Positions 1 to 7,260 of a DNA stretch of 17,394 bases are shown in pieces. The notes under the pieces are model-generated. The model was not told where the DNA came from, did not search any database, and saw nothing but the letters and a program-made list of their open reading frames with translations. The position numbers and the translations under genes are program-made. Within the stretch, counting starts at the first letter, position 1; every line of letters begins with the position of its first letter. This DNA is from JAJTFW01 sp964534995 (GTDB lineage Bacteria > Bacteroidota > Bacteroidia > AKYH767-A > OLB10). The DNA is taken from positions 1-17,394 of the forward strand of contig CAZHSC010000072.1 in NCBI GenBank assembly GCA_964534995.1, given 5' to 3'.

Positions 1-2398
1 TGGTGTACCAGCGGTAATACTCAAAGGTGGGATTGGTATAGGAAGTTAAATCATACACGGGTGAGGTAATTGTGGTAGCTCCTCCATCCACATCATAGGA
101 TCCTGCACCACTGCCACCTGCCAGTCCTCCGGTTACATAACAAATTAAACCGCCCGGGGTGACCTGGTAATTGGGCTGAACAACGCCTGTTCCGACCAGC
201 GTTTGTTCGGGTGCATTTTGTTCCCACATACCGGTGGTTGCACCATCGGTAGGCAGGCCTTCGGTCCATAAGCCGCTGTTCACGTCAAAATCATCAGTAA
301 ATATTTTTGTGAAGCCTACCATAGTGTAATAAGGGATATTGGGATTTGAAAGCACATTGGCACCTGCAGGCTGAACATTGGATAAAATACCGTTAATGTC
401 CTCAATTCCGATATAATAAGAAATCAAAGTCCCTGCGGGCTGTGCGGGTATTGTGCCTGCATAGTTGTTACCTCCGGTATTAGTAAGTGTAAATGGATTC
501 CATGTACCGCTGTTATTGATTTTATAAGCGCCTTTAATGCCGGTAAATGCCCAGGCAAACTGAAGATTGCTAAGTGTTGCAGTTAAATTAATATCAACAG
601 CCGGCGCGGCAGTAGCGACCGGTGTATGGGTCAGGGTAGCATTCGATAATAAAGTGATTCCATGCTGGGCAAAACCCTGTGTGATGGCTGAAATATTCGG
701 GGTGCCATTGTTCAGGTTTCCATCAGTATCATCGGCCATCAATGCGTCAATGAGGATATCGGTATATACCTGACCTTCGGCACCGTCAGGACCATTCGCC
801 AGTCCGTAATGCGATTCGGCAAACAGATCGGTCATGGCAGCCGTTGATCCCAGGAGCAATGCGGTTGACCACCATGCACCCGCAATAATTTCACCGTCAG
901 CATGCACTTCACCGATGATATTCTGAGGGTATACCTTCCGGGGTACGCTGTTGTTAAAATCATAGTCCCTTACCGAACTGTTCGGATCTGTATCGCTGAA
1001 TCCGATTCCCAATACAGGATTGTTGGTAATGGAAATGGCCCATACGTCTGAATAACCTTCTCCCATGGCTCCATTGCTGAAACTAAGTCCGTTGTCACCC
1101 CAAAACCTGTCGGTGATACCATGTCCGTATTCATGGTAAACTACATCCGCCACCATACTGAGCGCGTAGCAACCACCTGCAGTGGTATAGAAGTTTATGG
1201 AGGTTCCATTGTAGAAAGCATTACAGGTGCCGTCGGCTCTGTCAACACGCACATCCAGTGGAGTATCAAGGCCGGTGAAAGTGGTCAGTCGCGTTTTCAT
1301 AAAATCATGCACAATGTTGGTATGGTAATACGCGGAAAGGTGACGGATTGTGCTGTTGGCATCAAAGTTAACCGTATTACTTCCGGGGTTTACCGTAGTT
1401 GAAAACGTTTGCAAGGCGGTGGATGTAACTCCGGTATATACATTGGCCCAGGGACCTGCAAGAGAGAAAGTAGCATTAAACGGACTGGTGTTTGGTAAAT
1501 TCAGGAAGCCGTTTACATCCGTATTATAATCAGTGCCCCCTACTGTAATTTTCAAATAAGGCAGGTTCACGATAGCTTGCGGGTTGTATGGGTGCGTTGG
1601 ATATATGGTACCTGTTACGGTAATGTCCGAACTCATCATGCTTACTATTTTATCGCTCCTGTACAGCACTTCACCGTTGTTGGCATCCACCAGAGTGTAA
1701 TAATCATCCGGGCTTTGGCCGTCACCGCTTGTCTGCACCCTGACTTCATAAACCAGGTGGTAGGTGTTACTCCTGTAGCCGGGTACAGGAAGTATTTTTA
1801 AGCCGGGCAGCACGTAGGCGTTGCTGATGGCCTGTGTAATTCCAGAAGAGGCTGCTGCAATGACCTGTGTACCTGAAAGGGCCGGAGTGGTAGAGATAGT
1901 GATATCATCATATACGTCCAATCCGAACATGACCACTTTAAAATCAGGAGTCATTTTAACAGTGGCCCTGCTCCACAGGACTTCAAGACCATTGTACTTT
2001 TGAATGTAGTTTGGCTGAATATACTTCTTTGAAACGGGAGCCGATAAAAATTCAAGGTTCACTGTTGAAGGAAGGTAACTGCTGAGGTAGTTGGTCAGAA
2101 AATACATTCCTGCTGCCGCGGCGGTTGAGTTTATCTGCAATGAAATGGGGTTGCCAAATGCACGGTGCGGCCTGGCGCTGCTTTCATTGAATATTACCCA
2201 CCAATCACCATGTTGCTGAATAAACTGCTGCCATTTTAAATCTTCCCGCAGGCTTTGCTGGAAACTCTGATCCGGAAGACGTTTGCTGTCATCGATAAAT
2301 CTCTTTGAATGAGGATCAAAATCATGGTGAATGTCACCATGCGACCATGCCAGTTGAACTGAGCATACAATTGAAATAAGTGTAAGTAATCGTTTCAT
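1..2398 (-). CDS. Secreted M36 (fungalysin)-type zinc metallopeptidase, C-terminus beyond window
   Basis: The frame is open from the ATG at 2398 to the left edge, giving at least 799 residues with no stop. A signal peptide is visible (MKRLLTLISIV, then a probable cleavage after AWS). Residues about 130-245 resemble a fungalysin/thermolysin propeptide and PepSY-like region. The catalytic zinc motif HEYGH is at residues 422-426 (1121-1135), and the third ligand lies in GAMGEGYSD with Glu447 (1058-1060). This HExxH plus downstream E arrangement is the M36 pattern. After about residue 590 come beta-rich stretches that look like an Ig/Fn3-type segment and then a jelly-roll-like domain. Family members in Bacteroidota often finish with a type IX sorting domain; here that part is outside the window, so the export route past the outer membrane is inferred. 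The likely role is extracellular protein degradation. It has its own promoter candidate and lies left of the scaffold gap, so it may come from a different genome than most of the window. Confidence 0.9.
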   Translation of the reverse strand, partial: MKRLLTLISIVCSVQLAWSHGDIHHDFDPHSKRFIDDSKRLPDQSFQQSLREDLKWQQFIQQHGDWWVIFNESSARPHRAFGNPISLQINSTAAAAGMYFLTNYLSSYLPSTVNLEFLSAPVSKKYIQPNYIQKYNGLEVLWSRATVKMTPDFKVVMFGLDVYDDITISTTPALSGTQVIAAASSGITQAISNAYVLPGLKILPVPGYRSNTYHLVYEVRVQTSGDGQSPDDYYTLVDANNGEVLYRSDKIVSMMSSDITVTGTIYPTHPYNPQAIVNLPYLKITVGGTDYNTDVNGFLNLPNTSPFNATFSLAGPWANVYTGVTSTALQTFSTTVNPGSNTVNFDANSTIRHLSAYYHTNIVHDFMKTRLTTFTGLDTPLDVRVDRADGTCNAFYNGTSINFYTTAGGCYALSMVADVVYHEYGHGITDRFWGDNGLSFSNGAMGEGYSDVWAISITNNPVLGIGFSDTDPNSSVRDYDFNNSVPRKVYPQNIIGEVHADGEIIAGAWWSTALLLGSTAAMTDLFAESHYGLANGPDGAEGQVYTDILIDALMADDTDGNLNNGTPNISAITQGFAQHGITLLSNATLTHTPVATAAPAVDINLTATLSNLQFAWAFTGIKGAYKINNSGTWNPFTLTNTGGNNYAGTIPAQPAGTLISYYIGIEDINGILSNVQPAGANVLSNPNIPYYTMVGFTKIFTDDFDVNSGLWTEGLPTDGATTGMWEQNAPEQTLVGTGVVQPNYQVTPGGLICYVTGGLAGGSGAGSYDVDGGATTITSPVYDLTSYTNPTFEYYRWYT

Positions 2399-2418
2399 GT
2401 TTAGTTTGGATGTATATA

Positions 2419-2449
2419 CAAATTTAAGAAAATATGGGTGAAATTCGAA
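2419..2449 (-). promoter_or_regulatory. Bacteroidota-type promoter for the M36 peptidase
   Basis: On the minus strand, TTCG (2449-2446), 19 bases, then TAAATTTG (2426-2419). The -7 element matches TAnnTTTG exactly and the -33 element matches three of four bases of TTTG. The start codon is 20 bases past the -7 box, so the leader would be short. Confidence 0.5.
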
Positions 2450-2509
2450 GTGGAGTGCAAATTAAGGACAGTATAATAGAATATCTTAGAAAAGTGCAAT
2501 TGGCGGCTA

Positions 2510-3295
2510 TCAGGAAATAGATACAATGTATTGAAAAACTTCATAAAAGGGCAGGAAGTGATAATCTCCCTGGTTCCTGAACCAGGTCAGTTGACGCTTG
2601 GCGTAATTCCTGCTGTGCTGTTTTATTTTTTCGATGGCTTCCTCCAGTGAGTATTTTTCGTCAATAAAATCAAAAAGTTCAGTATATCCTACGGTGTTGA
2701 GCGCTGTAATTCCACGAAAAGGATACAGGCGCTCCGCTTCTTCCAGCAAACCCTCCCGGATCATGGTGTCGACCCTGTTATTGATACGTTCATACAATAC
2801 ATCCCGTGGCCATGTAGGAACAATATTTACCACTTTAAAGGGTACTTCTTTTTTTCTCTTTGAAAGAAAGTAAGCTGGAGATTTTCCGGAACTGTAAATT
2901 ATTTCAGCGGCCCTGATCAATCGGGCGGGGTTGTTTTTATCCAGCGTAGCGTAATAGGCAGGGTCAGTTTCCTGAATGAGTTTGCTGATTGATTCTATGC
3001 CTTCGTTTTTATAAATTGCATTTAGCTTATTACGTATTTGAGGGTATGTTTCAGGAATGTCATCAAGTCCCTGTGTCAGTGCTTTGAGATAGAGGCCTGT
3101 TCCTCCCACCGCAACTACGACCTGATGATGTTTGAAGAGGTCGGAAAGAAGGGCGTTGGCCTGATCAGCAAATTGTCCGGCGCTGAAGGGTTGATGGATA
3201 GAATGTGAATGTATAAAATGATGTTTTACCTGTAGCAACTGCGCGGGCGCAGGTATAGCGGTACCAATGGTCATTTCACGGTAACACTGCCTGGA
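2510..3295 (-). CDS. miaA: tRNA dimethylallyltransferase MiaA, C-terminal fragment left of the scaffold gap
   Basis: MiaA transfers a dimethylallyl group to N6 of A37 in tRNAs reading UNN codons. This fragment (261 residues) begins directly at the N gap with SRQCYREMTIGTA, the conserved DSxQxYxxMxIGTA substrate-site segment of the family. It continues with PHHxI-like KHHFIH, the GGTGLYLKAL motif, and ends with the typical RQLTWFRNQ. The true start is not in this fragment; the ATG at 3274 is internal. The stop is at 2510-2512. Joined to the N-terminal fragment across the gap, with the duplicated 31 bases counted once, the length would be 301 residues in frame, normal for MiaA. The two halves probably derive from different genomes (see findings). 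Confidence 0.9.
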   Translation of the reverse strand, partial: SRQCYREMTIGTAIPAPAQLLQVKHHFIHSHSIHQPFSAGQFADQANALLSDLFKHHQVVVAVGGTGLYLKALTQGLDDIPETYPQIRNKLNAIYKNEGIESISKLIQETDPAYYATLDKNNPARLIRAAEIIYSSGKSPAYFLSKRKKEVPFKVVNIVPTWPRDVLYERINNRVDTMIREGLLEEAERLYPFRGITALNTVGYTELFDFIDEKYSLEEAIEKIKQHSRNYAKRQLTWFRNQGDYHFLPFYEVFQYIVSIS

Positions 3296-3305
3296 NNNNN
3301 NNNNN
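3296..3305. other. Scaffold gap (10 N) inside miaA
   Basis: Ten N characters interrupt the miaA reading frame. The bases just before and just after the gap encode the same conserved MiaA segment in two different versions. The N run is therefore a placeholder between overlapping but non-identical contigs rather than missing sequence. Confidence 0.98.
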
Positions 3306-3456
3306 CAATATCCATATATCTGTACACTTGTTTTGAATCTGCTGAAATTATTTCAGTATGGTAATGTCCGGCAAGTTGCAGCGACAATTCGGTCTTTCCG
3401 GACGCAGTAGGGCCTGCAATCACAATTAAAGTAGACCGTTCCGGTGAATCAGACAT
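3306..3456 (-). CDS. miaA: MiaA N-terminal fragment right of the scaffold gap
   Basis: The ATG at 3456 opens a 50-residue fragment. It carries the P-loop GPTASGKT at residues 15-22 that binds the dimethylallyl diphosphate phosphates. It then shows EIISADSKQVYRYMDI, the tRNA/prenyl-donor site segment containing the conserved ADSxQ. The frame runs straight into the N gap after the codon for Ile and the first base of the next Gly. The 80 bases upstream (3457-3536) separate it from the preceding gene on the same strand, and I see no consensus promoter there, so it may be read through from the pRiA4b ORF-3-like gene. Confidence 0.9.
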
Positions 3457-3521
3457 TATTCGGCATCAGTGATTAAATTTCATCATCAAAAAGCGGGAAA
3501 AACAAGATTTAGTAAATTATC

Positions 3522-3538
3522 GATTTTAACATAAAATC
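3522..3538 (-). terminator. AT-rich hairpin at the stop codon of the acidic-tail gene
   Basis: GATTTTA and TAAAATC form a 7-bp stem with a 3-base loop, overlapping the last base pairs of the gene. No clear T-run follows on the minus strand, so it is a weak terminator candidate at best. Confidence 0.2.
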
Positions 3539-4205
3539 AATATTCCTCCTTTTGATCCTCATCATTGTCGCTGAAATCCATTTCACTTTCGCCTTCTTCT
3601 GTTTCCGTCTCTTCACCCTCTTCACTCATACCTTCGATTTCATCCATTTCAACACCTTCACTGGCTTCGTCCATCAGATTGTCTTCTTCACCGGAGGTGC
3701 TTTCATCTTCTTCACTTTCATCTTCGGAAGCCGTCAAACTGTCAAATTCTTCATTTTCAACTGCCGATAATTTTACAGAAGGAATCACGAGATATTGTTT
3801 AGGGGCATCGCCAACCGATTTTACACACGAAGGATAGTTTTTAGAAGCGTCTCCCTGTGGGATAATTTTAATGAGTTCAATCCGGAAAGTCCAGTTGGCA
3901 TCAAAGTCACTCGTATAATAAATTTTCTGATGGGGATCTGCTATAAAATCGCATAACCTGCAATCCTTCATCAGCATGGCTTTGTTTCCGTTTTTATCTG
4001 TTCGTTCTTCCGTTGAGATTTCCTGTCCTTTGATCCAGTTGTCGTTACTCATGTAAAAGGAGGCGGGTTTGCTGTTGTCGAATCCAATAGATGATTGGAT
4101 GGAGTGGTGCAGGTCAATGAAATGCTGAACACTTTTAATTTCAATGTCCCTGGTTATTTCATCATAATCTTCGAAGGTTATTCGGAAGCGGTATACTACA
4201 GGCAT
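3537..4205 (-). CDS. pRiA4b ORF-3-like (IS1096 passenger TnpR-like) domain protein with acidic tail
   Basis: The protein has 222 residues. Residues about 1-145 match the pRiA4b ORF-3-like fold. The start MPVVYRFRITFEDYDEITRD corresponds to the family's opening beta-hairpin, YYTSDFDANWTFRIEL (97-111) to its YxYDFGDxWxHxI signature, and YPSCVKSVGDAP (124-135) to its YPxCxxGxGxxPPED region. The usual Gly-Asp of the signature is replaced by Asp-Ala-Asn. Residues 150-222 form a low-complexity tail in which about half the residues are Asp or Glu and only one is Lys or Arg. The molecular function of this family is not established; the TnpR name comes from a passenger gene and does not imply recombinase activity. 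A good promoter lies just upstream. Confidence 0.8.
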   Translation of the reverse strand: MPVVYRFRITFEDYDEITRDIEIKSVQHFIDLHHSIQSSIGFDNSKPASFYMSNDNWIKGQEISTEERTDKNGNKAMLMKDCRLCDFIADPHQKIYYTSDFDANWTFRIELIKIIPQGDASKNYPSCVKSVGDAPKQYLVIPSVKLSAVENEEFDSLTASEDESEEDESTSGEEDNLMDEASEGVEMDEIEGMSEEGEETETEEGESEMDFSDNDEDQKEEY

Positions 4206-4224
4206 GATTTTGATAATCTTTATG

Positions 4225-4255
4225 CAAAGATAAAATCCCTAGTTAAAACGGCAAT
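4225..4255 (-). promoter_or_regulatory. Bacteroidota-type promoter for the pRiA4b ORF-3-like gene
   Basis: On the minus strand, ATTG (4255-4252), exactly 19 bases, then TATCTTTG (4232-4225) followed by C. The -7 box is a full TAnnTTTG match and the -33 box matches three of four bases. It lies in the 69-base spacer after the nucleotidyltransferase gene and ends 19 bases before the ATG. Confidence 0.65.
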
Positions 4256-4274
4256 ATCCCGAAATGAATAATGA

Positions 4275-5714
4275 TTATTTTTTTCTGACAGGATTAAGAC
4301 CCAGTTCACTTGCTTTTTGAATCATTATACCGTGGGCAGCTTCATAATCATTGGGAATTATTCCGTCAAGAATGGCATCTCTGATCGCGTTTTTGATCAC
4401 TCCAATCTCCCTGCCGGGCTTTAGTCCGAACTCCTCCATGATCCGCTCACCGGTGATGGGCGGCTGCCAGTTTCTGATTTTATCCTTTTCATCTACTTCA
4501 ATAAGTTTCTTTTGAACAAGTTCGAAATTGGCCTTGTATTTCTTTTTCTTAAATTCGTTTTTGGTGGTTACATCCGCGAGGCAGAGTTTCATCAGGTCGT
4601 CAATATCATCTCCCGCTTCAAAAAGTAGTCTCCTGACAGCAGAGTCAGTTACTTCACTTTTTGCCAGGACAATAGGTCTCAGGTGCAGCAGTACCAGCTT
4701 CTGTACATACTTCATCTTTTCATTCATGGGAAGTTTAAGTTCCCTGAATAGTGCAGGCACCATTCGGGCACCCTTATCTTCATGACCGTGAAATGTCCAT
4801 CCGTGCAGAGGGTCAAAACGTTTTGTGGCTGGTTTGGCGATGTCATGGAGGATAGCCGCCCATCTCAGCCATAGGTCATCCGACAATCCGGAAAGGTTAT
4901 CAAGCACCTCCAGCGTGTGCAGGAAATTATCCTTATGGCTTTTACCGTTAATTGTTTCTGTGCCTTCGAGTGCTTTGAGCTGAGGGAAAATAATGGATAA
5001 TAAGCCGGCATCTCTCAGTAGCAGAAAACCTTTTGAAGGTGTGTCTGAAAGTATTATTTTGTTGATTTCGTCAATAATTCTTTCCTTGCTGATAATCCGG
5101 ATTCTCTCTTTTTGAGAAGCGATGGCCTTGAATGAATCCGCATCTATTTCAAAATTTAACTGGGTTGCAAATCGTATGGCTCTAAGCATACGGAGTGGAT
5201 CGTCGGAATATGTGATTACAGGATCCAGAGGAGTACGGAGTATATGCCGGTTTAAATCATCTATGCCGTGAAAGGGGTCAATTAATTCTCCGGGATTGTG
5301 TGGGTTAAGGCTGATGGCTAAAGCATTTATCGTGAAGTCTCTTCTCTTTTGATCATCTGCCAGGTTGCCCTGGGAAACATTGGGTTTGCGTGAGTGATGC
5401 GCATACGACTCTTTCCGTGCCCCGACAAATTCAATGTCCAGATCTTTATGTTTAATCAGCGCGGTGCCAAAGTTTTTGAAAACGGCCACCTCATTTTTAG
5501 AATGTCCCAGAGCTTCAGCAACCAATTGTGCCGCATGAATCCCATCTCCGATTACGGTAATATCAATGTCTTTACAGGGTCTGTTAAGAAGTAAATCCCT
5601 GACATAGCCTCCAATGAGGTAAGCTTCTATTTGATGCTGGTTCAGAATGCCGGTAATTTTCCTGAAAGTGGGGTCATTTTGAAGTAAGCTCCTGAAATTT
5701 GATATTGGATGCAT
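4275..5714 (-). CDS. cca: CCA tRNA nucleotidyltransferase / poly(A) polymerase family with HD domain
   Basis: The 479-residue enzyme would add or repair the 3' CCA of tRNAs using CTP and ATP. The N-terminal nucleotidyltransferase domain shows IGGYVRDLLL (34-43), the metal-binding pair in KDIDIT (Asp49, Asp51), RRDFTINALA (124-133), and the nucleotide-selecting helix DDPLRMLRAIRFA (171-183). A C-terminal HD phosphohydrolase-type domain follows, with His266, His290-Asp291 (ILHDIAKP) and a downstream HGHED. The NTase-HD architecture is common in Bacteroidota and is normally annotated as the CCA enzyme, although sequence alone does not exclude poly(A) polymerase activity. I chose the ATG at 5714. 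A TTG three codons upstream is in frame but lies inside the -7 promoter element. The long spacer to the SGNH gene plus its own promoter suggest independent transcription. Confidence 0.92.
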   Translation of the reverse strand: MHPISNFRSLLQNDPTFRKITGILNQHQIEAYLIGGYVRDLLLNRPCKDIDITVIGDGIHAAQLVAEALGHSKNEVAVFKNFGTALIKHKDLDIEFVGARKESYAHHSRKPNVSQGNLADDQKRRDFTINALAISLNPHNPGELIDPFHGIDDLNRHILRTPLDPVITYSDDPLRMLRAIRFATQLNFEIDADSFKAIASQKERIRIISKERIIDEINKIILSDTPSKGFLLLRDAGLLSIIFPQLKALEGTETINGKSHKDNFLHTLEVLDNLSGLSDDLWLRWAAILHDIAKPATKRFDPLHGWTFHGHEDKGARMVPALFRELKLPMNEKMKYVQKLVLLHLRPIVLAKSEVTDSAVRRLLFEAGDDIDDLMKLCLADVTTKNEFKKKKYKANFELVQKKLIEVDEKDKIRNWQPPITGERIMEEFGLKPGREIGVIKNAIRDAILDGIIPNDYEAAHGIMIQKASELGLNPVRKK

Positions 5715-5720
5715 TACCTG

Positions 5721-5753
5721 CAAATTTAGTTAAACAAACTGCATCTCATCAAA
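5721..5753 (-). promoter_or_regulatory. Consensus Bacteroidota promoter for cca
   Basis: On the minus strand, TTTG (5753-5750), 21 bases, then TAAATTTG (5728-5721). Both elements match consensus perfectly. Only six bases separate the -7 box from the ATG at 5714, so the transcript would have almost no leader. This also argues against the upstream in-frame TTG as start. Confidence 0.7.
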
Positions 5754-5823
5754 GACCCCGCCATGACCGAACAGCCGGTAACCGTAAGAAATGTAGTAAA
5801 TGATGCTCGCCGGGCAATTAATG

Positions 5824-6732
5824 CTATTTTAAATTTGATAAGACGGCGTTTGCAAGTTTTCGCTGCCCGTGTTCATTCAGATGAATAAAGTCCCTGTAAT
5901 CGGAGGCCTCCAGGGCAAGATCAAGTTCAGCGATAAGGGGAATATTATGCTCTTTTGCAAAATTAATTATCTCCAGACCCTGACTGTTATAACTGCCTTT
6001 TTCCATTTCAGATAGTTCTGCATGCAGATAAAGTGTAAGAGGTATGTTTTTTGACTTTGAGTATGCTAAAAATGACATAAAGCCTGAATTGAAAGCGCTG
6101 TTTTCCCCTTTTTTACTGATACCTAAATCGCCTGTATTAACTTGTGTGTCACTGTTATTAATTCCCAGACGTGGTAAAAGATAGCGATCAAATAATTCAA
6201 CCAATGCCAATGCATATTGTTTGTCAGGAAAACTGCCGTTTACGCCTACAATTTTACTGAAGTCCATGTTGTCATAGGCATCATGTGAACTCACAAACAG
6301 AAATATCTGTTCAGCATTGAAATCACCATGTTTTTGAAGGTAGGCAAAACAATTATCGGGTCCCCAGCTTCCTGCTGATATATTAAGGAATTGGACTTTC
6401 CTCTTTCTTATTTTGCTCAACTCTTTACTTAGAATGCTTGTGGCCAGGCTCTCCTGATCTGTCAATACGCCTCCGTTGATAATTGAATCCCCAAATCCCA
6501 GAATTTTCACGGAAGTGGTGTCCGGCTCTTCATTACGCATGGATAGTGAATTATAGTGAATATGGTTGCGGAACCTGAACCTCTCTTGATTGGGGGCTGC
6601 AATATATTCGTAGTCAGTATCTTCAATCATCAATACAGTGTCGCAAAAACCCAGGTAAAACCTCAGAAAAAGTTCCGCACTCAAACATAGAAGGAGGCTT
6701 GCTGTCAGGATAATTTTACCTTGCTTTTTCAT
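5824..6732 (-). CDS. Membrane-anchored SGNH/GDSL-type hydrolase
   Basis: The protein has 302 residues. A single hydrophobic N-terminal segment (about 6-26, after MKKQGK) looks like a signal anchor placing the catalytic domain in the periplasm. SGNH blocks are visible: GFGDSIINGG (79-88) with nucleophile Ser83, NISAGSWGPDN (117-127) with the oxyanion-hole Gly121, and DFIHLNEHG (281-289) giving the Asp281-xx-His284 pair. Block III, normally GxND, reads VSSHD (147-151), so the usual Asn is absent. The family includes esterases and polysaccharide or peptidoglycan O-acyl hydrolases/transferases; the substrate cannot be read from sequence. Conserved WGPDN-type motifs occur in polysaccharide-linked SGNH proteins, which is only suggestive. 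It has no close operon partner: 109 bases separate it from cca downstream and 528 bases from the divergent gene upstream. I see no consensus promoter. Confidence 0.75.
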   Translation of the reverse strand: MKKQGKIILTASLLLCLSAELFLRFYLGFCDTVLMIEDTDYEYIAAPNQERFRFRNHIHYNSLSMRNEEPDTTSVKILGFGDSIINGGVLTDQESLATSILSKELSKIRKRKVQFLNISAGSWGPDNCFAYLQKHGDFNAEQIFLFVSSHDAYDNMDFSKIVGVNGSFPDKQYALALVELFDRYLLPRLGINNSDTQVNTGDLGISKKGENSAFNSGFMSFLAYSKSKNIPLTLYLHAELSEMEKGSYNSQGLEIINFAKEHNIPLIAELDLALEASDYRDFIHLNEHGQRKLANAVLSNLK

Positions 6733-6809
6733 TTTTTGAGTTTCATCTGCGGATTACGGATGTAAATATATCTCCCGGATATGAAAAACAGCATCCGCCC
6801 GCAAAGATG

Positions 6810-6835
6810 TATAATTTCCTGTGGAAGAAATTATA
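6810..6835. repeat. 9-bp inverted repeat, possible operator or hairpin
   Basis: TATAATTTC and GAAATTATA are separated by 8 bases, followed on the plus strand by a run of A. It lies 78 bases upstream of the SGNH gene start. The A-run on the plus strand gives no T-run downstream in either reading direction, so a terminator is unlikely. Confidence 0.3.
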
Positions 6836-7186
6836 AAAAAAAGCTGGTTTGTTTATCGCACTGGCTGTTGGGAAATACTATTTTTATTTAGGTAATCTTA
6901 TACGGGACATCTCATGAATTCTCTTTTTCAATATTGATTATAAATCCCATGTACACAGGAAAGTGACGGTTAATGTGATTGTTTTCACCCCTGTAACACT
7001 GGTTTTAATAATTTGTATATATGATTGATATGTAGTTAGATGTATTGATGTTTAGGGCGATTTAATTATATTTGAAAAGAAGGTTGAACAGGAATTGTAG
7101 CGGCGTATAAAATCAGTCAATCGTTTTATTGCATTCCCTATAAACGCAGCAGGGGGACTCTGCCTTAAATATAAATGATAGTAATC

Positions 7187-7217
7187 ATTGTGTTCATAAA
7201 TTTCTGTCATATATTAG
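7187..7217 (+). promoter_or_regulatory. Promoter candidate for the small helical protein
   Basis: ATTG (7187-7190), 19 bases, then TATATTAG (7210-7217). The -7 box differs from TAnnTTTG at one position, and the spacing is correct. This predicts a leader of roughly 35 bases. Confidence 0.45.
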
Positions 7218-7260
7218 CAGCAGCTAAAAATAGAACTTAGCCACATAAAAACATAAAACA

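Larger units (their letters stand above)
6733..7260. other. 528-bp AT-rich intergenic region between divergent genes
   Basis: No gene-length open frame with credible coding character is visible on either strand. Contents I can point to are a 9-bp inverted repeat (6810-6835) and, near the right end, a promoter candidate for the gene starting at 7261. The rest is AT-rich sequence without recognisable tRNA, riboswitch or repeat units. It should hold the promoters of both divergent genes; the one for the SGNH gene was not identified. Confidence 0.6.

Noticed and set aside
487..493. Residues 487-493 of the ABC exporter: signature with Thr (LSTGQ) as a sign of a degenerate ATPase
   Set aside because: The Walker B Glu, Q-loop and H-loop are intact, and this signature variant is common in active exporters. 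Coordinates given are protein residues of the gene at 15171-16961.
567..2003. Several plus-strand open frames of 60-93 codons
   Set aside because: They lie opposite the continuous M36 peptidase frame, have no recognisable domains, and look like antisense shadows.
3552..3837. Plus-strand frames rich in Phe or Ser
   Set aside because: They are the antisense of the Glu/Asp-rich tail (GAA/GAT read backwards gives TTC/ATC and shifted TCT/TCA codons), so the composition is an artefact.
3537..4205. Mobile element suggested by the family name IS1096 passenger TnpR
   Set aside because: No transposase, terminal inverted repeats or target duplications are visible, and the family is widespread as a stand-alone gene.
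5712..5723. TTG start giving a 482-residue nucleotidyltransferase
   Set aside because: The TTG is part of a perfect -7 promoter element, so it would not be transcribed; the ATG at 5714 fits the family start better.
6810..6835. Inverted repeat as an intrinsic terminator
   Set aside because: The adjacent homopolymer is A on the plus strand and precedes rather than follows the stem on the minus strand; no gene ends nearby.
6733..7260. Possible small RNA or hidden gene in the long spacer
   Set aside because: No coding-like frame, tRNA-like fold or strong paired promoter and terminator was seen; structure prediction and conservation would be needed to claim one.
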